Shown: positions 9,387 through 17,957, counted from the first letter of the stretch. The stretch: 64,000 nucleotides of DNA from Pelomonas sp. CA6 (GCF_022549225.1 NZ_JAKZFD010000015.1:1-64000); one strand, 5' to 3'. Notes: generated by a model from the sequence alone, not told the origin. Program-made: numbers and translations.

Positions 9387-10655
9387 TCAGCGATCGCGCT
9401 CCCAGACGGCGGCAAAGAAGCCATCGCTCTGGTGACGATGCGGCCACAGGCGCAGATAGCCGTTTTCGCACAAGGCTTGCGCCTGCGCCTCGGACACCTG
9501 GGCATGGCTCAGCACCTCCGTGGCGGGCTTGAGCTTGAACTCCGGATGCGCCTCGCTGAAGGCCTGGGCCACGGCCTCGTTCTCGGCATCCAGCAGGCTG
9601 CAGGTGGCGTAAACCAGGCGGCCACCCGGCTTGAGCATGCGCGCGGCGCTGTTCAGGATGGCCAGTTGCTTGGCCGCCAGTTCCTGCACGCCTTCGGGCG
9701 TCTGGCGCCACTTCAGGTCCGGATTGCGGCGCAGCGTGCCCAGGCCCGAGCAGGGGGCGTCAACCAGCACGCGGTCCACCTTGCCGGACAAGCGCTTCAC
9801 GCGCTCATCGCGTTCATGCGCGATCTGCACCGGGTAGACATTGGACAGGCCGCTGCGCGCCAGCCGCGGCTTGAGCTTGTCCAGGCGATGACCGGAGACG
9901 TCGAAGGCATAGAGGCGGCCGGTGTTGCGCATCGCCGCGCCCAGCGCCAGGGTCTTCCCACCGGCACCGGCGCAGAAGTCCACCACCATCTCGCCGCGCT
10001 TGGCCTCCAGCAGCAAGGCCAGCAACTGGCTGCCCTCGTCCTGGACTTCCACCTGGCCACTGGTGAACAGCTCCAGCTTCTGCAGCGCCGGCTTGCCCTC
10101 CAGCCTCAGCCCCCAAGGGGAATACGGCGTCGGCACGGCCTTGAAGCCCTTGGCCTCCAGCGCGGCCTGCACCTCCTCGCGCTTGGCCTTGAGCAGGTTG
10201 ACGCGCAAATCCAGCGGCGCGGATTCGCTCATTGCGGCGGCAAGCGCCCAGAACTCCGTTTCGCCCAGGCGCTGCAGCAGCGGCTCGGCCAGCCATTCGG
10301 GCAGGTTGTGACGCAGGCGCGGCGCCAGCTGGCTGCGGTCGACCGCCTGCACCTGCTTGAGCCATTGCTGCTCCTGCTCGGTGAGTGCGCCGCGCAGGAA
10401 AGCTTCGTTGCCGACCCAGGCCAGAATGGCCAGCCGGCGCGCCATGGGCCCACGCCCGGATTGCGCCAGATGCTGCAGCAGCAGGCGCTGGCGCAGCACG
10501 GCATAGGCCGTCTCGGCCAGGGTATGGCGCTCGCGCTGGCCCAGGGCCTTGCGTTGGCGGAAGAAGGCCGACACGAGATTGTCGGCGGGCGCGTCGAACA
10601 GCAGCAGGCTGTCCACCAGTTCGGCGCCAAGGTCCAGAAGGGCATTAGGATGCAT
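9387..10655 (-). CDS. RsmB/NOP-family rRNA (cytosine-C5)-methyltransferase
   Basis: A 422-residue SAM-dependent RNA m5C methyltransferase. The SAM-binding motif VVDFCAGAGGKT is at about 224-235. The two catalytic cysteines are in DAPCSGLG (Cys 302) and ATCSLLDAEN (Cys 352, the nucleophile). The helical N-terminal 150 residues (NLVSAFFRQRKALGQRERH) match the NusB-like/N1 region of RsmB homologues only loosely. I therefore name the family rather than E. coli RsmB (m5C967 of 16S rRNA). The ATG giving MHPNALLD is chosen; upstream in-frame sequence is not protein-like. Confidence 0.88.
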   Translation of the reverse strand: MHPNALLDLGAELVDSLLLFDAPADNLVSAFFRQRKALGQRERHTLAETAYAVLRQRLLLQHLAQSGRGPMARRLAILAWVGNEAFLRGALTEQEQQWLKQVQAVDRSQLAPRLRHNLPEWLAEPLLQRLGETEFWALAAAMSESAPLDLRVNLLKAKREEVQAALEAKGFKAVPTPYSPWGLRLEGKPALQKLELFTSGQVEVQDEGSQLLALLLEAKRGEMVVDFCAGAGGKTLALGAAMRNTGRLYAFDVSGHRLDKLKPRLARSGLSNVYPVQIAHERDERVKRLSGKVDRVLVDAPCSGLGTLRRNPDLKWRQTPEGVQELAAKQLAILNSAARMLKPGGRLVYATCSLLDAENEAVAQAFSEAHPEFKLKPATEVLSHAQVSEAQAQALCENGYLRLWPHRHQSDGFFAAVWERDR

Positions 10656-10705
10656 CCCCGGATTATCCCCGCCCGCGCGTTCCTGCGCGGAACCCCGCCG
10701 ACACG

Positions 10706-10954
10706 ATGAGCCTCGACGACGATCTGCCCGCGTTGCCGCCCGCGCCAACCGGCCGCTACCGCCACTACAAAGGCCTGCCTTATGAGCTGGTCGGCGTGGC
10801 CCGACACAGCGAGACACTGGAGCCGCTGGTGCTCTACCGCCCGTTGTACGGCCGAGGGGAGTTGTGGGTGCGTCCGTATGCGATGTTCTTCGAGGAGGTC
10901 GTGGTGGACGGCGTGCGCCAGCCCCGCTTCGCCCTTGAGGACAGGTCGGCGTGA
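10706..10954 (+). CDS. DUF1653 domain-containing protein
   Basis: An 82-residue small soluble protein with the DUF1653 pattern: GRYRHYKGLPYELVGVARHSE, LVLYRPLYG and LWVRPYAMFFE. The family is a compact SH3-like fold of unknown function. The stop overlaps the GTG start of the next gene (GTGA), so the two are translationally coupled. No strong Shine-Dalgarno sequence is visible. Confidence 0.85.
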   Translation: MSLDDDLPALPPAPTGRYRHYKGLPYELVGVARHSETLEPLVLYRPLYGRGELWVRPYAMFFEEVVVDGVRQPRFALEDRSA

Positions 10955-11601
10955 CGTTGCTGCAGCAGCTCAAGCTGCGCCCGCGCCTGCTGCTGGGCGT
11001 GGTGGGCGGCGCGCTGCTGGCCGTGCTGTGGCCCAGCGACATGGGCACCCTGGCCCGGGTGCTGACCGGCTGGGCCGTGGCCACCTGGACCTATGTCGTG
11101 CTGGTGCTGTGGATGATGGGGCGCACACCCGCCGGACAGGTTCTGGCACACGCCAGGGCGCTAACGGACGGCGTGGCCACCGTGCTGGTGCTGGCCATGC
11201 TGGGCGCGCTCGCCAGCCTGGCCGCCATTGCGGTAGAGATTTCCATGCTGCGCCAGGCTGGACTGGGCAAGGCCTGGCCCCATCTGCTGCTGGTGCTGGC
11301 CACGGTGAGCGGCTCCTGGATGCTGCTGCCGGTGGAGTTCGCGCTGGCCTATGCCAGCCTCTATCACAGCGGCCGCCACACGCCGCACGGGCTGGAGTTC
11401 CCGGGACGCGAGGCGGAGCCCGACTACCTGGATTTCTTTTACTTCGCCGTCACGCTGGCCGCGACCTCGCAGACCTCGGACGTGGCCGTCAGCGCACGCC
11501 CCATGCGCCGTCTGGTGCTGGTGCAGGCCGTGCTGTCCTTCGTCTTCAACACCGGCGTGCTGGCGCTGACGATCAACATCCTCGCCAGCCTGATCAGCTG
11601 A
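10951..11601 (+). CDS. DUF1345 family membrane protein
   Basis: A 216-residue integral-membrane protein with about five or six hydrophobic segments and the DUF1345 signature DFFYFAVTLAATSQTSDVAVS before the last helices. Family function is unknown; the motif recalls ion-channel-like two-helix proteins, but that is speculation. It starts with GTG overlapping the DUF1653 stop. Confidence 0.85.
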   Translation: MTLLQQLKLRPRLLLGVVGGALLAVLWPSDMGTLARVLTGWAVATWTYVVLVLWMMGRTPAGQVLAHARALTDGVATVLVLAMLGALASLAAIAVEISMLRQAGLGKAWPHLLLVLATVSGSWMLLPVEFALAYASLYHSGRHTPHGLEFPGREAEPDYLDFFYFAVTLAATSQTSDVAVSARPMRRLVLVQAVLSFVFNTGVLALTINILASLIS

Positions 11602-11628
11602 ACCGGCGCCGCAGGCCGCAGGCGCCGC

Positions 11629-12270
11629 TCAGGCGACGAAGAGCTGGGCCTCGCCAGCCAGCTGGCGCACGCGCGAACCCACGATCTGCAGCTGCCCCTC
11701 GACGAACCAGCGCACGGTGCGCGGGTACATGCGGTGCTCCAGTTGCAGCACGCGCGCCGAGAGCGCCGCTTCGTCGTCGCCATCCAGCACCGGCACCACG
11801 GCCTGGGCGACGATGGGCCCCTGGTCCAACTCCGCGGTGACGAAATGCACGGTGGCACCGGCCGCGCGGCAGCCGGTCTCTATCGCGCGCTGGTGCGTGT
11901 GCAGCCCCGGGAAGGCCGGCAGCAGCGAAGGGTGGATGTTGAGCATGCGGCCCTCGTAGCGGCCGATAAAGCCCGCGGTCAGGATGCGCATGAAGCCCGC
12001 GAGAACGACCAGGTCCGGTGCGAAGCCATCCACCACCCGGGCCAGCTCGGCATCGAAGGCCGCGCGCGCGGCATCGCCCTTGCCGAAGGCCTTGTGGTCC
12101 ACCACGGCGGTCGGAATCCCCTGCTCCGCCGCGAAGCGCAGGCCCGCGGCCTCCGGCCGGTTGCTGATCACCGCGGCGACCTGCGCACGCCACCCTTCAG
12201 CGGCGCAGGTCTTGACGATGCCCTCCATGTTGGAGCCTCGACCGGAGATCAGAATCACGATGCGTTTCAT
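11629..12270 (-). CDS. purN: Phosphoribosylglycinamide formyltransferase 1
   Basis: A 213-residue PurN, which transfers a formyl group from 10-formyl-THF to GAR in purine synthesis. It shows GRGSNM at 10-15, the catalytic Asn 111 and His 113 in NIHPSLLPAFPG, and the Asp in ELDQGPIVAQ (about 149). The start ATG gives MKRIVILISG. It is convergent with the DUF1345 gene and divergent from trpS, with only 36 bases between starts. A GGCGGC-AGTGTA-GCCGCC element sits directly before the ATG. Confidence 0.96.
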   Translation of the reverse strand: MKRIVILISGRGSNMEGIVKTCAAEGWRAQVAAVISNRPEAAGLRFAAEQGIPTAVVDHKAFGKGDAARAAFDAELARVVDGFAPDLVVLAGFMRILTAGFIGRYEGRMLNIHPSLLPAFPGLHTHQRAIETGCRAAGATVHFVTAELDQGPIVAQAVVPVLDGDDEAALSARVLQLEHRMYPRTVRWFVEGQLQIVGSRVRQLAGEAQLFVA

Positions 12271-12272
12271 GG

Positions 12273-12290
12273 GGCGGCAGTGTAGCCGCC
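12273..12290 (-). promoter_or_regulatory. Core-promoter-like element before purN, repeated before tadA
   Basis: GGCGGCAGTGTAGCCGCC is a 6-6-6 inverted repeat containing TACACT on the minus strand. The first 17 bases recur exactly at 56867-56883 before tadA. If TACACT is a -10, purN transcripts would start within a few bases of the ATG (leaderless). No good -35 is visible. Confidence 0.4.
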
Positions 12291-12306
12291 TCCCTACAAT
12301 TCCCCC

Positions 12307-13332
12307 ATGTCCGTCCCGCCCCCCTCCTCTCCCGTTCGTCAACGCGTGCTCTCCGGCATGCGCCCCACCGGTGCCCTGCACCTGGGCCATTACCACGGTG
12401 CGCTGAAGAACTGGGTTCAGCTGCAACAGGCCTACGATTGCTTCTTCTTCGTCGCCGACTGGCATGCGCTGACCACCCACTATCAGCAGCCCGACAGCCG
12501 CCACAACCTGGAACGCAGCGTCTACGACATGGTGGTGGACTGGCTGGCGGCGGGCATAGACCCCGCGCAGGCCACCCTGTTCATCCAGAGCCGCATGCCC
12601 GAGCACGCGGAGCTGTTCACCCTATTGGCGATGAGCACGCCCTCCTCCTGGCTGGAGCGCATGCCCAGCTACAAGGAGGCGGTGCAGGGCAACCGCGAAC
12701 TGGCCACCTACGGCTTTCTGGGCTATCCGCTGCTGCAGGCGGCAGACATCCTGATCTACAAGGCCGACCTGGTGCCCGTCGGCGAGGACCAGGCCCCGCA
12801 TGTGGAAGTCACGCGGGAGGTGGCGCGGCGCTTCAACCACCTTTACACCCCCGAGAACCCCATCCTCCCAGAGCCGCAGGCCTTGCTTACCGAGACCTCG
12901 CGCGTGGCCGGTCTGGACGGGCGCAAGATGAGCAAGAGCTATGGCAACACCATCGCGATGCGCGACGCACCCGAGGTGGTGGAGGAGAAGCTGCGCACCA
13001 TGCCCACCGACCCGCAGCGCATGCGCCGCGGCGACCCGGGCGACCCGGCGCGCTGCCCGGTCTGGGCCTTTCACGAGCTCTATTCCGACAGCGACACGCG
13101 CGACTGGGCCGACCGGGGCTGCCGCAATGCGTCCATCGGCTGCCTGGACTGCAAGCAGCCGCTGATCGCGGCCATCCACAAGGAGCAGGCCCCGTGGCGC
13201 GAGCGTGCCGACGAACTGCTGGCCGACCCCAAGAAGGTGCACTGGATCGTCGAGGTGGGCACCGAGCGGGCCCGTGCCGTCGCGCGCAAGACGCTGAAGG
13301 ACGTGCGTCACGCGATGGGATTGGTCTACTGA
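12307..13332 (+). CDS. trpS: Tryptophanyl-tRNA synthetase
   Basis: A 341-residue class I aminoacyl-tRNA synthetase. It shows the HIGH-type motif HLGH at 25-28 (after SGMRPTGALHLGHYHG), and KMSKS at 207-211. It contains SWLERMPSYKEAVQGNRELATYG and GYPLLQAADILIY, typical of TrpRS. The 3' end overlaps the following ATG (TGATG). A TACAAT -10-like sequence lies 8 bases before the ATG, so the leader is very short. It heads a three-gene unit with a DUF3717/DUF1289 protein and a MATE exporter. Confidence 0.97.
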   Translation: MSVPPPSSPVRQRVLSGMRPTGALHLGHYHGALKNWVQLQQAYDCFFFVADWHALTTHYQQPDSRHNLERSVYDMVVDWLAAGIDPAQATLFIQSRMPEHAELFTLLAMSTPSSWLERMPSYKEAVQGNRELATYGFLGYPLLQAADILIYKADLVPVGEDQAPHVEVTREVARRFNHLYTPENPILPEPQALLTETSRVAGLDGRKMSKSYGNTIAMRDAPEVVEEKLRTMPTDPQRMRRGDPGDPARCPVWAFHELYSDSDTRDWADRGCRNASIGCLDCKQPLIAAIHKEQAPWRERADELLADPKKVHWIVEVGTERARAVARKTLKDVRHAMGLVY

Positions 13333-13814
13333 TGACGGTTCAGCACATGGCCGGCATCCACATCACCGACATCGAGGCCGCGATCAATTGGTGGCGCGCC
13401 CGGGAACCGGGCGATGGCATCAGTGCCTGCGCGCCGGTGCGCGCGCTGGCCGAGGTCTATGCGCTGATGGTCTACCACCACGAGCCCGAATGCGACGAGG
13501 ACGGCCTGCCCGGCCCCGCCAAGACAGCCTGGCTGGATTGGTACGCCAGCACGCCGGACGCCCCCTGCATCGCGATCTGCTCCACCAGCCAGGGCGACGA
13601 ACGGTGCAAGGGCTGCGGCCGAACCTTCGACGAGGTGCAGAACTGGCCCGTGCTGACGCCGGCCGAGAAGCGCGCCACCTGGCGCCGGATCACGCTGGAA
13701 GGCACGGCCTGGCGCTTCAACCGCTATGCCGAACGGGCACTGGAGATCCGCCCGGGGCCGCCGCAGGACATCGACAGCCTCCCCAGGCCAGCGGCCACGG
13801 AAGGCGACTCTTGA
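13332..13814 (+). CDS. DUF3717/DUF1289 protein with a Cys-rich motif
   Basis: A 160-residue protein with two recognisable parts. Residues 5-25 (MAGIHITDIEAAINWWRAR) resemble DUF3717 of Burkholderiales. Residues 78-110 match DUF1289, with four cysteines (79, 83, 92, 95) in PCIAICS and ERCKGCGRTFDEVQNW that probably bind zinc or an Fe-S cluster, followed by a short amphipathic helix. Function of either domain is unknown. The start overlaps the trpS stop and the end overlaps the MATE start, so synthesis appears coupled to both. Confidence 0.75.
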   Translation: MTVQHMAGIHITDIEAAINWWRAREPGDGISACAPVRALAEVYALMVYHHEPECDEDGLPGPAKTAWLDWYASTPDAPCIAICSTSQGDERCKGCGRTFDEVQNWPVLTPAEKRATWRRITLEGTAWRFNRYAERALEIRPGPPQDIDSLPRPAATEGDS

Positions 13815-15181
13815 AGAAGATGCTGGGCGCGCAACGCCTTTACAGTCTGTCGCGCATCCTGCCATTGGCCTGGCCGGTCTTCATCGGCCAGCTCGCGGTA
13901 CTGGCCTATTCGACCATAGACACCGTGCTGGTGGCACGCTATGGCGCGCTGGATCTCGCCGCGCTGGCGGTGGGCAATGCGATGTACACCAGCATCTTCG
14001 TCGGGCTAATGGGCGTGGTGCTGGCGATCTCGCCGCTGGCCGCGCAGCGCTATGGCGCGAAGGACCTGGCCGGCGTCGGCGAGAGCCTGCACCAGGCCGT
14101 CTGGCTGGCACTGGGCCTGACGCTGATGGGTGAGCTGGTGCTGCTGTGGCCGGAGCCGCTGCTGGCGCTGGCGCGACCGGAGCCGGAGGTCGAGGCCATC
14201 ATCCGCCGTCACCTGCATCTGCTGGGCCTGGCCTTGCCAGCGGCGTTGCTGTTCACGGTCTACCGGGGCTTCAACACCGCGGTGTCGCGCCCCAAGGCCG
14301 TGATGGCGCTGCAGCTGGGCGGCCTGGCGCTGAAGCTGCCGTTGAGCGCGCTGCTGATCCACGGTGCCGCGGGGTGGGCCGGCCTGGGCGCACCCGGTGG
14401 GGCCTTGTCGACGGCGCTGGTGGTCTGGGGCCAACTGGCCGTGGGCTGGTGGCTGATCCGCCACGATCCGCATTACCAGCCCTTCGGTCTGCAGCAGGGC
14501 GGCCTGCACGCGCCGCGCTGGCCCATGATCGCCAGCCTGCTGCGCCTGGGCCTGCCCATGGGCATGACCATCCTGATCGAAGTCACCGGCTTCACCTTCA
14601 TGGCCTTGTTCATCTCGCGGTTGGGCACGACGGCGGTGGCCGGCCATCAGCTCGCCGCCAACCTGGTGGCCATGATGTTCATGCTGCCCATGGCGCTGGG
14701 CAACGCCACCGGCGCGCTGGTCGGCCAGCGCATCGGCGCGCGCGACCTGGACGATGCACGCCGCCTGGGCTGGCACGGATTGGAGACGGCCCTGGGCCTC
14801 GCGGCACTGATGGGTGGCGCGGTCTTCCTGCTGCGCCACCCAGTGCTGTCGCTGTACACGCAGGACGCCGCCATCCTCGCCGCGGCCGCGCCGCTGCTGC
14901 TGTGGGTCTGGCTCTTCCACCTGGGCGATGCGGGGCAGGCGATCGCGGCCTCCGTGCTGCGCGCCCACCACGTCACGGTGGCCCCGATGATGGTGTACGC
15001 GTTCGCGATCTGGGGGGTGGGCATGGGCGGCGGCTATTGGCTGGCCTTTGCCCAACCGTGGCCATCGCTGGGCGGCGCGCAAGGCTTCTGGGCTGCGGCC
15101 GCGGCCGGTTTGCTGCTGGCGACCGCAGGGCTGATCTGGGTGCAGCGGCTGGTCGAGCGCGCGGAGCGGCCGCAGGCCTGA
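13811..15181 (+). CDS. MATE family multidrug efflux transporter
   Basis: A 456-residue membrane protein with about 12 hydrophobic segments and MATE/NorM features: PLAWPVFIGQLAVLAYSTID in helix 1, a pseudo-twofold repeat (LGLPMGMTILIEVTGFTFM opening the second half), and ATGALVGQRIGA. It probably exports cationic drugs by Na+ or H+ antiport. Start: TTG at 13811 overlaps the previous stop (TTGA) and has GGAAGG 6 bases upstream. The ATG at 13820 has no spaced ribosome-binding site and would remove only three residues. Confidence 0.9.
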   Translation: MKKMLGAQRLYSLSRILPLAWPVFIGQLAVLAYSTIDTVLVARYGALDLAALAVGNAMYTSIFVGLMGVVLAISPLAAQRYGAKDLAGVGESLHQAVWLALGLTLMGELVLLWPEPLLALARPEPEVEAIIRRHLHLLGLALPAALLFTVYRGFNTAVSRPKAVMALQLGGLALKLPLSALLIHGAAGWAGLGAPGGALSTALVVWGQLAVGWWLIRHDPHYQPFGLQQGGLHAPRWPMIASLLRLGLPMGMTILIEVTGFTFMALFISRLGTTAVAGHQLAANLVAMMFMLPMALGNATGALVGQRIGARDLDDARRLGWHGLETALGLAALMGGAVFLLRHPVLSLYTQDAAILAAAAPLLLWVWLFHLGDAGQAIAASVLRAHHVTVAPMMVYAFAIWGVGMGGGYWLAFAQPWPSLGGAQGFWAAAAAGLLLATAGLIWVQRLVERAERPQA

Positions 15182-15206
15182 GTACGCGGACGGTCGCCGC
15201 GCCGTC

Positions 15207-16571
15207 TCAGGCCGTCAGGGGCAGGCGCAGCACGAAGCAGCTGCCCCCGCCCTCGCGCCCTTCGCAGCGCACGCTCCCCTTGTGGAGCTGGGCAATCTGC
15301 TTGACCAGATTGAGCCCCAGGCCCACGCCACCCGACACCTCGGCATGGCCGGGCAGGCGGAAGAAGGCTTCGAAGATGCGCTCGCGCATGGCCTCCGGCA
15401 CGCCGGGGCCGCGATCGCAGACGCGCAGCTCCGCCCAGTGCCCCTCGCGCTTCAGTTCGAGGAGGATCTGGCCGCCGCCATAACGGCGCGCGTTCTCCAG
15501 CAAGTTGCGCAGCGCGCGGCGCAGCAGCCGCTCGTCACCCGGCAGTGCCAGCGCCGGCTCGTCGGCACGCAGCTCCGCGCTAACGCGGGCGCTTTCCTCG
15601 GCGGCCAGCGGCACCAGATCCACGTTCTCCAGCCGGGGCGGCTGTCCGCCGCTTTCCAGCCGGCTGGCCAGCAACACCTCGTCCACCAATGCGTCCAGCT
15701 CGCCGATGTTGGTGTGGATTTCCTTCTGCAGGCGCGCGCGCTGCTCGGGTCCACTGTCCTCCAGCATCGAAAACGCCATCTTCAGCCGAGCCAGCGGCGA
15801 GCGCAGCTCATGGCTGGCATTGGCAAGCAGGCTTTTGTGCGAGTTCACCAGGCCCTCGATGCGGTCGGCGGCCTGGTTGAAGCTGTGCGCCAGCGCGGCC
15901 ACCTCGTCCTTGCCGCCCGCATCCACGCGGTGGCTCAGATGGCCGGCCCCGAACTCCTCGACGCCAGTCTTCAGATTCTCCAACCGGCGCGTCAGGCGCC
16001 GCACCACGGGGTAGGCGCCTATCGCCACGCCCAGGAACAGCAGCACCAGCAGCACCACCAGCGTCGTGCCGCCGCCGGGCCGCATCAGGCCCAATCCGGG
16101 CCAGGGGCCTTCGGGGCCGGGTCGGCCTTCGCCCCAGGCGCGCGGGGGCCCCGAGCCGCCCAGACCCTCGGGCCTCATGCCCTGGGGCGGACGGTTGCCA
16201 CGCAGGAACACCAGTTCGCGACCATCGTCCAGCACCACGCGCTGCAGGCGCACCCCGGGGGTGTCGACGCGCCGCTCGAAGCTGGCGCTGGTGGCGATGC
16301 GCTCGCCGCGCGAATCATCCATCGCCATCGGCATGCGCAGGCGTTGGCTCCATTCGCGCAACTCCTCGGCCTGCAGCTCGCGCGGCGCATTGGCCGGTGG
16401 CAGCGCGCGATGCAGCAGCACGCCCATCGCGACAAAACGCTCGGACGACGCGGCCTCGAAATTGCCACGCTCCTGCTCGATCTGCCCTTGGAACAACCAG
16501 GCCGAGCCAAAGGCGAAGGCCAGCAGCACGGTCACCACCGTGAGGTAGATGCGCAGGTAAAGCGACTTCAC
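15207..16571 (-). CDS. CpxA-like sensor histidine kinase
   Basis: A 454-residue two-component sensor. Membrane segments are at about 8-28 and 168-190, enclosing a periplasmic loop that ends in a Gly/Pro-rich stretch (126-167, NRPPQGMRPEG onwards). Then come HAMP (190-245), HisKA with His 254 in NASHELRSPLARLK, and the ATPase domain (N box NLLENARRYG, G boxes GPGVPE and GVGLGLNLV). Starting codon GTG overlaps the regulator stop (GTGA). The Spy-like gene and regulator upstream suggest a Cpx-type envelope-stress sensor; the signal itself is not readable. Confidence 0.88.
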   Translation of the reverse strand: MKSLYLRIYLTVVTVLLAFAFGSAWLFQGQIEQERGNFEAASSERFVAMGVLLHRALPPANAPRELQAEELREWSQRLRMPMAMDDSRGERIATSASFERRVDTPGVRLQRVVLDDGRELVFLRGNRPPQGMRPEGLGGSGPPRAWGEGRPGPEGPWPGLGLMRPGGGTTLVVLLVLLFLGVAIGAYPVVRRLTRRLENLKTGVEEFGAGHLSHRVDAGGKDEVAALAHSFNQAADRIEGLVNSHKSLLANASHELRSPLARLKMAFSMLEDSGPEQRARLQKEIHTNIGELDALVDEVLLASRLESGGQPPRLENVDLVPLAAEESARVSAELRADEPALALPGDERLLRRALRNLLENARRYGGGQILLELKREGHWAELRVCDRGPGVPEAMRERIFEAFFRLPGHAEVSGGVGLGLNLVKQIAQLHKGSVRCEGREGGGSCFVLRLPLTA

Positions 16572-17275
16572 TCGCCGTGGTCCTGCTTGCGCGCGAACAC
16601 GTAGCCGGCCCCACGCACGGTCAGCACCCGGCGCGGATTCTTCGGGTCGTCCTCGATCAGGGCGCGGATGCGCGAAATATGGACGTCGATGGAGCGGTCG
16701 AAGGCCTCCAGCGGATGCCCCTTCAGCGCATCCATGATTTGGTCCCGCGACAGGACCCGGCCGGGGCTCTGCGCCAGCACCACCAGCAGGTCGAACTGAT
16801 GGCTGGTGAGATCGCAGACCTCGCCCGACAGCCGCACCTGGCGTGCCGCCAGGTCGATCTCCAGGCGACCGAAGCGCAGCACCTCGTCGCCAGTCAGCTC
16901 CGGCCCGGTACGGCGCAACAGCGCCTTGATACGGGCCAGCAGCTCACGCGGCTCAAAGGGCTTGGCCAGGTAGTCGTCGGCCCCCAACTCCAGACCCACG
17001 ATGCGGTCCATGGGTTCGCCACGCGCCGACAGCATCAGCACGGGCTGGCGGCGCCAACGCTTGTCGCTGCGCAGCTGGCGGCAGAAGTCCAGCCCGTCGC
17101 CGTCGGGCAGCATCAGGTCCAGCACCAGCAGGTCGAAAGCCTCGCCCTCCAGCGCGGCCTTTCCATCGGTCAGGGAGCCAGCCACTTCCACCTCGTACCC
17201 GGCGGCACTGAGGTAGTCGCCCAGCATGCCGGTCAGGCGGGCATCGTCATCGAGCAGCAGCAGTCTGGAGTTCAT
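16568..17275 (-). CDS. OmpR/CpxR-family response regulator
   Basis: A 235-residue response regulator. The receiver domain has acidic residues 10-11, phosphoacceptor Asp 53 (VLDLMLPDGDG), the Thr/Ser of LMLSARGE, and the Lys of LAKPFEP. The C-terminal winged helix ends in VDVHISRIRALIEDDPKNPRRVLTVRGAGYVF, with spacing typical of CpxR/OmpR. The ATG giving MNSRLLLLDDD is chosen; the upstream extension is not receiver sequence. It lies between a Spy-like gene and its kinase, all on one strand. Confidence 0.9.
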   Translation of the reverse strand: MNSRLLLLDDDARLTGMLGDYLSAAGYEVEVAGSLTDGKAALEGEAFDLLVLDLMLPDGDGLDFCRQLRSDKRWRRQPVLMLSARGEPMDRIVGLELGADDYLAKPFEPRELLARIKALLRRTGPELTGDEVLRFGRLEIDLAARQVRLSGEVCDLTSHQFDLLVVLAQSPGRVLSRDQIMDALKGHPLEAFDRSIDVHISRIRALIEDDPKNPRRVLTVRGAGYVFARKQDHGE

Positions 17276-17364
17276 GTTCAAAGAGAGCACACCGCCGTGA
17301 CGGGCAGCCGGCAGCGCTCGCGAGTCCGAAACAGCGTGCAGCATAGCGGCTCCGCCGGGGACTC

Positions 17365-17865
17365 TCAGCGGCCCGAGGGCTTCTGACGCTGTTCCATGCG
17401 CTCCTCGAAGCGGACCCGCATCTTCTTCATGCGCTCCGCCAGCTTGGCACGCTGCTCGGGCGACAGCACGCGGGCCGCGTCAACCAGGGCCTGACTCATG
17501 CGCTTGGAGCGCTGCTCATGCAGGGTCTGGGCTTGCTGGCGCAGCGATTCGATCGCCGCGGCGTCGATGTTGGGCGCCGTGAACAGGCCCATCTGCTGCT
17601 CGCGGATCTTGCGCAGCGCATCGTGCTGCCCCTGCAGGTCCTTGCGCGCCGCGTCCATGATCTGGTGAATCTGGCTGCGCTGCGCGTCGCTGGCGTCGAC
17701 CATCTCCAACATCTGCTCAGCATGCCGGCCACCGAAACCGGGCATGTCGGGTCCCGGCCCCATGCCACGGCCGCCATGGCCTTGGGCCAGGGCCATGCCG
17801 CCGAAGCTTGCCATCAGGGCGGCCGCAGCGATCAGCTTGGTCAGGGAGGGCTTGACACTCATCAT
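17365..17865 (-). CDS. Spy/CpxP-like periplasmic LTXXQ protein
   Basis: A 166-residue protein with a signal peptide (MSVKPSLTKLIAAAALMASF, cleavage near MALAQ). The Gly-rich mature start (GHGGRGMGPGPDMPGFGG) leads into a helical domain of the Spy/CpxP type. It has two LTXXQ-like positions, DAQRSQIHQIMDAA and LSPEQRAKLAERMKKM. Spy-type proteins are ATP-independent periplasmic chaperones; CpxP also inhibits CpxA. AGGAG precedes a double ATG; either could initiate. It is the first gene of the putative stress operon, with a CpxR-type box about 85 bases upstream. Confidence 0.85.
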   Translation of the reverse strand: MMSVKPSLTKLIAAAALMASFGGMALAQGHGGRGMGPGPDMPGFGGRHAEQMLEMVDASDAQRSQIHQIMDAARKDLQGQHDALRKIREQQMGLFTAPNIDAAAIESLRQQAQTLHEQRSKRMSQALVDAARVLSPEQRAKLAERMKKMRVRFEERMEQRQKPSGR

Positions 17866-17942
17866 GAATCTCCTGGTTGAACATCCCACTGGATGCATGA
17901 GTTCAGTGTCGGAAACCGAGGTAAGGCCCAGATGCCGCCGCC

Positions 17943-17957
17943 GTAAAGATCTGTAAG
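17943..17957 (+). promoter_or_regulatory. CpxR-type binding box
   Basis: GTAAA-GATCT-GTAAG matches the CpxR consensus GTAAA-N5-GTAAA at 9 of 10 positions. A further GTAAG half-site lies at 17921-17925, about two helical turns away. The box is upstream of the Spy-like gene that leads the regulator/kinase operon, suggesting autoregulation. Confidence 0.65.
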
